The notes below the pieces were generated by a model. It saw only the letters and a program-made list of their open reading frames with translations. It searched no databases and was not told the origin of the DNA. A stretch of DNA of 64,000 nt from Agapetus fuscipes (lineage: Eukaryota; Arthropoda; Insecta; Trichoptera; Glossosomatidae), in assembly GCA_951799405.1 (NCBI GenBank), contig OX637352.1, positions 11,666,820 through 11,730,819 on the forward strand. The letters run 5' to 3'. This document shows, piece by piece, positions 8,963 through 18,773 of the stretch. The translations under genes were made by a program, and so were the position numbers. Every line of letters begins with the position of its first letter. Positions within the stretch are counted from its first letter, which is position 1.

Positions 8963-11900
8963 ATGACTTCATTTGCGGCATGGGTGCAAACCATGCCAGC
9001 ACGTCTGAAGGTGTTTGACACCGAGCCAACTCAGGGTACCAGCGCGGACTACCAGGAAGGCATATTCCTGGAAGTGAAGCTGGAACAACTAAAAAATCTA
9101 GCTCATAGATTTAATAATTTGTATGATCAAGATTGTGCGCAATTTGCTAATGATGAGCCATTAATTGCACGTGGGCAGAAGGTGGAGCACAAAATTATGA
9201 CTTTAATAGCTACCTACGAAAGTTTATTAAAAAAAATGCAACCTATCAATTCTACAAGTGCTCCGCACAACCATGTGCAGAACATTCAATTAGAGCGCCT
9301 TGAAATTCCCAAATTCAGCGGGAATTATGATAACTGGATCACATTTAGAGACACTTTTATTGCTCTAGTTGATTCAAACCAAAAACTTAGCAGCATAGAA
9401 AAATTCATGCACCTCAAAGGCGCATTAACGGGAAGGGCTGCGACGGTTGTTGAACAATTTCAGTTGTCCGAAGACAACTACCACGCAGCGTTACAGTTGC
9501 TGAAAAAACGTTTTGAAAATACCTCACTGATTTTGAAAGCTCATCTTGACCAGATTTATAAATTAAAAGTGATACCAAATAGTGTCAATCAATTGATATA
9601 TTTTGCAGATGCCTTGACAGCAAACTTAAGCGCCATCAAGGCCTTAGGGATACAAACACATAATTGGGATACTCTCCTAATTTATCATTTTATAAAACAT
9701 TTTGACCACACCATGGTGGCAGAATGGGAACGGATGGGTTCTGGTTCATTAACCGAATTTATTGCGTTCATCAATGACAAAGCACAGCATTTGGAAATAG
9801 CTGCTCAACATGTCACACCTATGTACAAAACAAGTACCAAGAAGGTACTTGTAGCTAGTAAACATGCATGTATCTTATGCAGGGAGAACCACAGATTAGA
9901 CAAATGTCACAGGTTCCAAAAATTATTAATTAACGAACGAAATAAATTTGTTCGTGAGCATAACATGTGCAAAAATTGCTTGACCAAAGGTCATCAAAAC
10001 AACAACTGTTACTCAAAGTTCACCTGTATGCACTGCAATAAGAAACATCACTCCATGTTGCATATGGAATCACCACAAGTAGCACTTACTGCTACCAAAA
10101 TGGCAGATGAATCATTGTTAACAACTGCCATCGTTAACATTATTGGAAAGAATGGACTCAAGGTTCCAGTTAGAGCCATTCTGGATAACGGATCACAGGC
10201 TAATTTTATCACTAAGAGCCTTGCATTAGAACTAGGATTACCAATATCAAAAATCAATTCACCGATTAAAGGGATCCATCAAACCACTGTTGCAATTACT
10301 GAAGCAACTAAAACACTTTTTGCCTCACGAACCACCAATTATAAATTGAACGTTTCATGTCTAGTTGTTAAATCAATAACCTCAGACACCCCTCAAAACT
10401 GTTTCAGGGTTGCAGTTCCTTTTCCGAGGAAGCGTCTAGCAGATCCGAACTTCTCCACTGCTGCTCCAGTCTCAATGCTGTTGGGAGCGGACGTCTTCTG
10501 GAGGATCCTGAGTACGGACAAACCATCAGTAAAACAAGGAAACATCAATTATTTTCATTCCAAACTGGGATATTTAGCTGCAGGAAAAGCACCCTTGCAG
10601 GCTCCTTTAATCTCCATGCTTGCCACGGTCGCAGCATCTCTCCAGAGGACGTCTGATTCAACCAGCGGAGGGACTATTGCACCATCCAAGGCAGTGGAGA
10701 AGTTTTGGAAGGCAGAATCAATTTGTAACGAACCCACACACTTATCCTTAGAGGAACAGGCATTTGAGGAACCATTCTCTTCAACTACCACTCGGGTTGA
10801 GGCTGGGAGGTTTCAAGTTCAATTGGATTTTAAAATTGATCCAAATGATCATGAACAGCATCCATTAGCTTCAAACATAATAAAAACAGACATGTATGTT
10901 GATGACCTAATAACCGGCCACGACGATTTAAAAGCAATAGAATCCTTTCAAGTTCTGTTACTTCAAATATTTCAAAACGCTGGCATGTCACTGCGCAAAT
11001 GGATTACAAACTTTCCTGAACCTAAGCAGGAATACAATCAAGTAACATTTGGTAATCCAGACTGTTCAAAAACATTGGGTTTACAATGGCAACCTACTAA
11101 CGACGTATTCAATTTCAATCTAAAAATCGATTGTTGTAACGCCATCACCAAACGCTCCATTCTATCAACGGTATCAAAGATTTTTGATCCGCTGGGTTGG
11201 TTAGCACCAATTGTTATAACAACAAAAATATTTATGCAACGATTATGGCAAGAGTCTCTAGGTTGGGATGATGAATTGTCAACCAACACCAAGGATGAAT
11301 GGATTAAATTTTCCAACCAATTCAACCTAACGGAGTCTATTAAGAGGGAACGACATGTATTGTCAACATGCGTTAACCCCACGATAACTATTCATGGGTT
11401 TGCAGACGCATCTGAAAAGGCTTATGGAGCTTGCCTCTATCTAGTAACTTATAATCCCTCTAGCGATAAATATTCTTCTCATTTACTTTGTGCAAAATCA
11501 AAGGTTGCTCCTTTGAAGCAAATATGCTTACCTCGCTTAGAATTGTGTGCGTCATTATTGTTATCAAACTTATATAAGCGTGTCATCGACACCATCAATA
11601 TAAAGTTAAGCCAAGCTTACCTTTGGACTGACTCAAGCATAGCACTAGCATGGATTACAGGCCAACCATACCGTTGGACGCAGTTCGTGGCCAATCGAGT
11701 TGCTGAAATACAAGGTATCTCAGTATCTGCCAAATGGGGCCATGTTAAGTCAAAGGACAACCCTGCGGACTTAATTTCAAGAGGATTAGATCCTACAGAA
11801 TTAAGAACTGAAACATTATGGTGGAATGGTCCGGAATGGTTAACGCAACCAATCTCCAATTGGCCAAACTCATCGCCATTACAAATGGCTAACATTCCAG

Positions 11901-13216
11901 AAACAAGAACAGTTAAAAAAATCTTTCTTGCTACTGAATCTCCCAATGATGGTTTCATTTTCCACAGGTTTTCTACATTTTCAAGATTGTTTAGAGTCAC
12001 TGCCTATATGTTACGGTTTAAAACAAGGATACGTGGACCTCTAACTACAATAGAAATAAAGACTGCAATCACCTCCTTGGTGAGAGTATCACAATCAGAT
12101 AGCTTCGCATCCGACATAGCAAAACTGCAGAAACACCACCAAGTGCCAAACGGCAGTAAACTAATATCATTAGATCCGTTTATTGATTCCAACAACCTAT
12201 TAAGAGTTGGAGGAAGATTGAATCATGCTATGATTTCAGAGGATAACAAACATCCTCTCATACTGGACTCCAAACATCCACTAACTCATCTCATTGTGAA
12301 GTATTACCATCGTAAAATGCTTCACACGGGAACTCAATCTTTACTTGCATTCATTCGCTGGGAATATTGGATAATTTCCGCGCGCAGTCTAGTAAAAAAA
12401 ATAATTAAGGAATGTACTGTATGTTTCAGGTATAGTCCAAAAACTGCGACCCAATTAATGGGCCAACTGCCTTCCACCAGAGTCAATCCATCACGACCAT
12501 TTAGCGTCGTTGGAATTGACTACGCTGGGCCGCTCCAGTCCAGAGACAGGAATCCCAGAAGCAAAACAATCTATAAGAGCTATATAGCCGTATTCATTTG
12601 TTTTTCAACAAAAGCGATTCATTTGGAACTGGTGTCAGATTTGAGCACCAATTCTTTTCTGAACTGCTTTAAAAGATTCATTGCTCGTAGGGGTAAACCA
12701 TTACACATTTACTCTGACAATGGCACCAATTTTGTTGGTGCCAAATCCGAAATAAAATCATTTCAGGAACAACTAAAGCTGCAAAACAGTTCAGTGCATG
12801 ATTGGGCATCAGCAGAAGGAATAACGTGGCACTTTATACCTCCCAGAAGTCCTCATCAAGGAGGATTATGGGAAAGTGGAGTAAAAAGCACTAAAACATT
12901 GCTCTTAAAATCAATTGGAAATCACATTCTCAACTTTGAAGAGATGTATACCATTTTAACTCAAATAGAAGCATGTTTAAATTCCAGACCCATATCACAA
13001 TTATCCAATGACCCAACGGATTATCTCCCATTGACACCTGGTCATTTTTTAATAGGGGCACCACTACTCTCTCTTCCTGAACCCAATCTGCATACAATTC
13101 ACACCAATGCTCTCAATCGTTATCAATTACTAACACAAATTTTACAGAGCTTTTGGAACCGATGGTCCAGCGATTACTTGAATTCTCTTCAGACTCGCAG
13201 CAAATGGACCCAGTAA
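8963..13216 (+). CDS. BEL/Pao Gag-Pol polyprotein, RT internally deleted
   Basis: 1417 residues in one frame. In order: a DUF1759-like gag region (about 110-260); zinc knuckles C303/C306/H310/C315, C336/C339/H344/C349 and a third C355/C358/H362; aspartic protease with D-N-G-S at 408-411, where D-S/T-G is usual; a short RT N-terminal stub; then, at about residue 621, a jump straight to the conserved HPLASNII segment just before the RT YVDD (645-648). The A17-peptidase region follows (about 675-770), then RNase H (D814, E860, D890), integrase HHCC (H1116, H1121, C1151, C1154) and its D1186, D1252, E1304 triad. Roughly 200 residues normal for BEL/Pao RT, including the motif A aspartate, are absent. 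The frame ends early at TAA 13214, after which the same frame stays open. Confidence 0.95.
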   Translation: MTSFAAWVQTMPARLKVFDTEPTQGTSADYQEGIFLEVKLEQLKNLAHRFNNLYDQDCAQFANDEPLIARGQKVEHKIMTLIATYESLLKKMQPINSTSAPHNHVQNIQLERLEIPKFSGNYDNWITFRDTFIALVDSNQKLSSIEKFMHLKGALTGRAATVVEQFQLSEDNYHAALQLLKKRFENTSLILKAHLDQIYKLKVIPNSVNQLIYFADALTANLSAIKALGIQTHNWDTLLIYHFIKHFDHTMVAEWERMGSGSLTEFIAFINDKAQHLEIAAQHVTPMYKTSTKKVLVASKHACILCRENHRLDKCHRFQKLLINERNKFVREHNMCKNCLTKGHQNNNCYSKFTCMHCNKKHHSMLHMESPQVALTATKMADESLLTTAIVNIIGKNGLKVPVRAILDNGSQANFITKSLALELGLPISKINSPIKGIHQTTVAITEATKTLFASRTTNYKLNVSCLVVKSITSDTPQNCFRVAVPFPRKRLADPNFSTAAPVSMLLGADVFWRILSTDKPSVKQGNINYFHSKLGYLAAGKAPLQAPLISMLATVAASLQRTSDSTSGGTIAPSKAVEKFWKAESICNEPTHLSLEEQAFEEPFSSTTTRVEAGRFQVQLDFKIDPNDHEQHPLASNIIKTDMYVDDLITGHDDLKAIESFQVLLLQIFQNAGMSLRKWITNFPEPKQEYNQVTFGNPDCSKTLGLQWQPTNDVFNFNLKIDCCNAITKRSILSTVSKIFDPLGWLAPIVITTKIFMQRLWQESLGWDDELSTNTKDEWIKFSNQFNLTESIKRERHVLSTCVNPTITIHGFADASEKAYGACLYLVTYNPSSDKYSSHLLCAKSKVAPLKQICLPRLELCASLLLSNLYKRVIDTINIKLSQAYLWTDSSIALAWITGQPYRWTQFVANRVAEIQGISVSAKWGHVKSKDNPADLISRGLDPTELRTETLWWNGPEWLTQPISNWPNSSPLQMANIPETRTVKKIFLATESPNDGFIFHRFSTFSRLFRVTAYMLRFKTRIRGPLTTIEIKTAITSLVRVSQSDSFASDIAKLQKHHQVPNGSKLISLDPFIDSNNLLRVGGRLNHAMISEDNKHPLILDSKHPLTHLIVKYYHRKMLHTGTQSLLAFIRWEYWIISARSLVKKIIKECTVCFRYSPKTATQLMGQLPSTRVNPSRPFSVVGIDYAGPLQSRDRNPRSKTIYKSYIAVFICFSTKAIHLELVSDLSTNSFLNCFKRFIARRGKPLHIYSDNGTNFVGAKSEIKSFQEQLKLQNSSVHDWASAEGITWHFIPPRSPHQGGLWESGVKSTKTLLLKSIGNHILNFEEMYTILTQIEACLNSRPISQLSNDPTDYLPLTPGHFLIGAPLLSLPEPNLHTIHTNALNRYQLLTQILQSFWNRWSSDYLNSLQTRSKWTQ

Positions 13217-13420
13217 AACACGTCATCTGTTAAAAAGGATGATTTAGTCATTCTCAAGGAAGACTCAACACCTCCTCTGAAATGGAACTTAGGCAGGGTA
13301 GTCCAATTGCACAATGGAACCGACGGTCTCACTCGAGTGGTATCTATCAGAACTGAATCTGGAATTGTCAAAAGATCAATCCAGAAAATATGTCCTCTAC
13401 CTATGCCACAGCCACTCTAA
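13217..13420 (+). pseudogene. Readthrough tail of the Pao polyprotein (DUF5641-like end)
   Basis: Immediately after the stop at 13214-13216 the same frame continues for 67 codons to TAA at 13418. It encodes KKDDLVILKED...PPLKWNLGRV, the usual last domain of BEL/Pao integrases. One substitution in a single codon accounts for the break; it could also be a base error. Confidence 0.85.
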
Positions 13421-14144
13421 TATCTCTGTATTAACTGAGCTCACCTTCTCCTATGTTCTCTTTTTCTCCGCATGTTCTTTCAGTTGAAGTGTATCACTCA
13501 AGCTAACATAATATTGTGTAACATAATATGGTTATATACATCAATTAGTTAAGACTTTACAACATCTTCTAATAAATTCTTGTAACTTACATAATAGCGT
13601 GTAACATAATATGATTACATACATCACCAACATTTCTAATAAATGTCACAACATTAATGTAATTTACATGTAAGTAATTACTATGTTTACTTATAAGAAT
13701 TAATGTTATAAATAATATTATTATTCAGAAGTTAGAACATTCAAGTTCATTCAATGTTAATACAATTTGTAATAACATACTGTTTTCAATCAGCATTGTA
13801 CTTACACAAGTCAATGTCTAAATAAATCAATGTCTCACATCAATGTAAATTTGAGAAATCAAACTACTTGTTTAACAGTTCAACTATTTATTGACTTAGT
13901 TCAGTAACATCATTTGTACAAGTACCACTCTATTGATTTAATATGTAACAACTTCTCTATTTTTTTCTTATATATTTTAAGGGAAGTATTATATAAACTT
14001 AAATTCATATGTCACATTTGTGACAATTAACCACCACTACAGTCCACTTTCTACTTGACTATCAATTGTAATATTTTCAATAAATAAAGTCATTCGATCG
14101 ATTGATTCAGATAACGAATCAATCTCTTTGGGAGTCCCCCAGTA
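13421..14144 (+). other. Pao 3' untranslated region
   Basis: AT-rich, with repeated gtaacataatatg-type segments (13510-13620). A purine-poor ttgggag at 14128-14134 is the only candidate for a polypurine tract near the 3' LTR, and it is weak. Confidence 0.6.
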
Positions 14145-14498
14145 TGTCAAATATTTTGACATGGAAAAAATAAAGGCATTGCCATCTATATGCATTTCAG
14201 ATAACCTTTTTTGTTAGCATTTAAGTGGTAGGTAACAACCAACAATTTATATTCCTAAGAGTTGGTATTACTGTAATTTTGTCTTTATTAAGTTTCATGC
14301 ACTGTTTGTCACTTCCTATTTCTGCTTCAAAGTGAAACAACACACAAATTTCTTTTCTAAATTTGTATATTAAAAATCTTAATAAATCTCCAAGTAAAAG
14401 TAACCATCTAAACTTTATTCAACACCCCACCTTCAAGAACCAGCAAAACAAATGACCTAACTTCTACAAGATCCTCACGGACCTCAAAAACTTCGCCA
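14145..14498 (+). repeat. 3' LTR of the BEL/Pao element
   Basis: 354 bp, TG...CA, followed by the target duplication attcc at 14499-14503. Confidence 0.95.
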
Positions 14499-14503
14499 AT
14501 TCC

Positions 14504-15336
14504 AATATGGCTACCGATATTATAAAACAGGGTTACCAGTGGCAAAATACTAGTTAACGGGGTCGCTCAGTGGTTCATCATCCCCATGCCGGGCTGAGTC
14601 ATATTGAACAGCCGGTTCCCGATGAAACATAAGTTACCATAGAGTATGATTATTTACGGGCACGAGCCTGTTAAAAACAGAATGAGTGATAGCCTTTGTA
14701 AAAACGCATGATACATTATTTTACAAATCTGACAATTTAGAAATGTTCGTTTTATTTCAAACATCTACTTTGTATATATTGAAGCAAAATAATACGTTAC
14801 TTTTTATTTTCGTTTCACAAAAAAATACTTTTTTGGAAATAATTAAAACACTTGATCTGGGCGTAGGGCCACCCATTCTTCAGTTGAAATTTTTAGTGAC
14901 GCCGTCCGTGCTGTCAAAGTTTAAGTGATTTTTATTTTGTATTCATGTTACGAAATCACGCTTAATTAACTTTATTATCATCGTATTTTTTCGTTGATCC
15001 GCTTGTATAATTAATATGAGTTATCAGTCGCGTGAAAATGTACATTTTTGTAGCTACGTATGGTGAGGTTATGTGACATGGACTCTCGAACATTTTTGAA
15101 TTTGAAATGTTAATATTTATGGTAATATTTTATAAGATATTTATCATGTTTTGAAATAATATTGTTTTGCAAATATATACCTACGTTAATAAATCTTTAA
15201 GAAATATAAAAAAAAATGGTTTGATTTTGAATAACAGAGTATCCTTGAATAATAATATGAAGTAAATAATAATATACCGATAATAATACAGGCATAATAA
15301 TAACAATATGTATATAGGTATCATACAGGTAGGTAT
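14504..15336. other. Non-coding
   Basis: 14504-14575 completes the host repeat interrupted by the Pao insertion. The rest is AT-rich with no credible frame; one 80-codon frame at 14686 has no recognisable composition. Confidence 0.5.
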
Positions 15337-15345
15337 ATATAGTAT

Positions 15346-16449
15346 CAAGGCCATACTAGAGATACAGGCCGGGAAGCGTTTGAAATTTTGGATGATTACG
15401 TCACCATCTTAGTGCGGCGCAACGCCAACGGCCGACTGCGGTAGTACAATTTAGTCGCCATTTTTGACATTTCGGGAGTGAAGTTGTAATCTTAAAAAAT
15501 AAGTTTAAAATATAAAAACTATTTTATTGTCTAAAAACTTTACTGCGTCTGACAGTTTATCATTTTTTCTAAGTATTGAGTACAATATTTTGCTAAGAAA
15601 GTACTAAATTCACACAATAACTCAATAATTCAAATTACAATCACACGTCTTGTCATATTTTTGTGGTGTTTTTTGCAATAAGTTGAATTTTTCATGGAAC
15701 ATTACTGTTTTATTATAGTAAACGGGTCACGGAACTTTTGCGTATGGATTTGTGTACAATTAGATGTGTTTTTGTAAGTTTTTTCTTAAAAACTTCTTTC
15801 AATTTGTTCATAACCTATAATTGTCCGAACGTCACACAAATGCCGAAAAGCTATATTGTTGAATGGTGTTATGTTTTGGTGCAAATTCCTGCTGTGAAAA
15901 AATACCTTTATCAATAAGTGTTTCAAAAACGTGAAATGCGTTTGAAAAACTTAGTAAAGTGTAAAAAAAATAAGTTTTTTTTCAACTAACTAATCATTAA
16001 AGAAAAAAATTCAATCTGTTGATAAATTAGTTTTGAAGTTTTCGGATGTCTTTTGTGTAGTGACTTAATTTGTGTTTATTTCAATGGTTTATTTATATTA
16101 CTTTTTGTCATATTGTAGAGTTTTTATTAATTTAGTTCCTTTACTTATACATATATACATTATTATAACTAAATTAAAAATTTGAAACCTCTATCGTTGT
16201 TTGTTTTCTACTATGAGTATATGTGGGCAAAATTGACTTCTTTTCAGTATTACTGTGTAAATATAGGAGTATTTGGAAGTCTGACTGCTTGAGATAAATA
16301 ATTACTAGTTAATATTTAAGAAATCATCAGTTACAAGTAAGTATTTCTTGTATGAGTTGAATGGCAAGTCCCTGTATTATTGTGTGGTAGCACTAAGTTC
16401 GTAACGGGGATAGGGCGCGCCACGGCCTGTTAGTTCTAGTACGGCCTTG
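15346..16449. mobile_element. 1.1-kb non-autonomous TIR element
   Basis: Ends are caaggccatactaga at the left and the reverse complement of caaggccgtactaga at the right, about 27 bp of imperfect inverted repeat. They are flanked by a perfect 9-bp duplication atatagtat (15337-15345, 16450-16458). It has no transposase frame. A 9-bp duplication favours a Mutator-like origin over hAT (8 bp), but the superfamily is uncertain. Confidence 0.8.
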
Positions 16450-16539
16450 ATATAGTATGAATCGTGGTAACGTTGCCTTCTGGTCGCAGCAGGTGGCAGC
16501 ACAAGTTACTATAATCTATGTTAGGTACTTATGCTCAAC

Positions 16540-16880
16540 GCAGGAGTGGCGCCTCTATTTACCCTACTCTGTGGTACCTATATACTCTGTGCCACTGAGG
16601 AACTCATATCGATCAGACCCCGTTCACAAGTATTTTGCTACTGGTTACCCTGTTTTATAATTCGGAAGCCATATTGTAATCGATCTATGGTACGCGGAAT
16701 GTATGGTTATGAGGAAGGAGGAAGGGGAAGAGGTCGTTTTTTAAACTGAAATCAGAATGAGCGTAAATAAATTTGAATTAATAATTTATATTTACTGTTA
16801 TTCATGTAAAAAAAGAGTTTAAGCGCCAATAAACTTTATTTTGTTTAGTATTTATTAAATTGCTCATTTTTTATTAAAAA
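16540..16880 (-). repeat. Inverted copy of the repeat split by the Pao element
   Basis: Reading the - strand gives the series found at 7620-7805 plus 14504-14575 without the retrotransposon. It therefore serves as an empty-site control for the Pao insertion. Confidence 0.75.
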
Positions 16881-17074
16881 AAAACTGATGAAAAAATATT
16901 TTATAATGATGGTTGAACTGTGTGTAGGATTTGCGCAGCGATAACAGCCATAACCACCCCACACGCCTGCTTGGCGCCAGTCGGCCTCAAACGTCAAGCG
17001 GTCAAGCGTATTTGAAATTAACTGTTTTATTTTCACTATTATTGAAGAGTGCAGAGAGTAATGAAATCAAGAAG

Positions 17075-17285
17075 ACTCCAGTGGCCGGACACGTAGCATG
17101 TGCAGAAGACTCCAGGATCATCAGAACTGTCTTGGATGGTGCCCCCTCAGGTGTTAATCACTTGGACGTCCAAGGATGCGGTGGGCAGAGAACGTCGAAG
17201 CCAACGCCGAAGTTTTGGGAGTGAGGCGACCATGGAGGGAAGCAGCACAACGCAGAGTGGTGCAGGTGTTCCTGAGCCTTGAAGG
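17075..17285 (+). pseudogene. RTE-like LINE C-terminal remnant, copy 1
   Basis: One frame reads VAGHVACAEDSRIIRTVLDG and, after a shift, a second reads MRWAENVEANAEVLGVRRPW. This is the GRPxxRW...WR tail typical of RTE-like and related LINE ORF2 ends. One frameshift separates the pieces and everything upstream is missing, which is the usual 5' truncation. Confidence 0.75.
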
Positions 17286-17946
17286 CTGTCGGCTGATGAG
17301 CCGAAGAAAGTGAAATTAAAGTGTATAGATTTCATATTATAAATATTTCCGGTCCTCAGGCCATCATCAGGGGACAATCATCAGGGATCCAAAACTTTTG
17401 CAAGAAATAGTACAGAATGCCAGTGTCCTTGACAATATAGACAGGTGCCTATTTGATTGTTTACCTACTAAATTTATTTTTGCCATATCATTTGTCTTTA
17501 TTACATTGAGGTTTTTTTATTTATTTTTTTCTTTACACAGTGTGTATTTTTGTGATTGTATGACTAATCTTTCTAGAATAAATAAATATTGTGCAAAATA
17601 CAAGTGTTTTATTTTGATAGCTTTAAAGCAATAATAATAATATTAATAAATAATATCATGGCAGATAATAATATATGATTATAGTGGTGTGAGTGTACCC
17701 GCGTGCCGCGTGTATAATACACACATGCATACAAGATCATAGTCCAATACGCAGAATGTATGGAAGGGAAGTAAGAAGGCGAGGAAGGGGGGTTTCGAAG
17801 TACGTACCTACCCCTAAGCCATAGAGTAGCTTCTCTAAGTACCTATATACTCTGTGCCTCAAACGTCAAGCGGTCAAGCGTATTTGAAATTAACTGTTTT
17901 ATTTTCACTATTATTGAAGAGTGCAGAGAGTAATGAAATCAAGAAG

Positions 17947-18157
17947 ACTCCAGTGGCCGGACACGTAGCATGTGCAGAAGACTCCAGGATCATCAGAACT
18001 GTCTTGGATGGTGCCCCCTCAGGTGTTAATCACTTGGACGTCCAAGGATGCGGTGGGCAGAGAACGTCGAAGCCAACGCCGAAGTTTTGGGAGTGAGGCG
18101 ACCATGGAGGGAAGCAGCACAACGCAGAGTGGTGCAGGTGTCCCTGAGCCGTGAAGG
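17947..18157 (+). pseudogene. RTE-like LINE C-terminal remnant, copy 2
   Basis: Second copy of the remnant at 17075-17285, created by the 872-bp tandem duplication. It carries the same frameshift. Confidence 0.75.
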
Positions 18158-18773
18158 CTGTCGGCTGATGAGCCGAAGAAAGTGAAATTAAAGTGTATAG
18201 ATTTCATATTATAAATATTTCCGGTCCTCAGGCCATCATCAGGGGACAATCATCAGGGATCCAAAACTTTTGCAAGAAATAGTACAGAATGCCAGTGTCC
18301 TTGACAATATAGACAGGTGCCTATTTGATTGTTTACCTACTAAATTTATTTTTGCCATATCATTTGTGTTTATTACATTGAGGTTTTTTTATTTATTTTT
18401 TTCTTTACACAGTGTGTATTTTTGTGATTGTATGACTAATCTTTCTAGAATAAATAAATATTGTGCAAAATACAAGTGTTTTATTTTGATAGCTTTAAAG
18501 CAATAATAATAATATTAATAAATAATATCATGGCAGATAATAATATATGATTATAGTGGTGTGAGTGTACCCGCGTGCCGCGTGTATAATACACACATGC
18601 ATACAAGATCATAGTCCAATACGCAGAATGTATGGAAGGGAAGTAAGAAGGCGAGGAAGGGGGGTTTCGAAGTACGTACCTACCCCTAAGCCATAGAGTA
18701 GCTTCTCTAAGTACCTATATACTCTGTGAACTCACACACCTGTCACCTGTCAGAAAAGATCTGTCACCTTGTC

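Larger units (their letters stand above)
7811..14498 (+). mobile_element. BEL/Pao LTR retrotransposon with RT deletion
   Basis: 6688 bp. LTRs of 354 bp begin TG and end CA, and are flanked by a perfect 5-bp target duplication attcc (7806-7810 and 14499-14503), the size typical for BEL/Pao. A tRNA-Tyr-type primer binding site, a tandem-repeat leader, one long gag-pol frame and a 0.7-kb 3' region follow. The reverse transcriptase has lost its N-terminal two thirds in frame, and a single stop interrupts the C terminus. The copy therefore cannot reverse transcribe by itself but could be mobilised in trans. Confidence 0.95.
16985..18728 (+). repeat. 872-bp tandem duplication
   Basis: 16985-17856 and 17857-18728 are near-identical. 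I saw only a few differences, for example gtgttcctgagcctt versus gtgtccctgagccgt. Each copy holds an RTE-like LINE tail and a copy of repeat F. Confidence 0.95.

Noticed and set aside
9000..12200. Several - strand frames inside the Pao gene
   Set aside because: Shadows of the long + strand frame.
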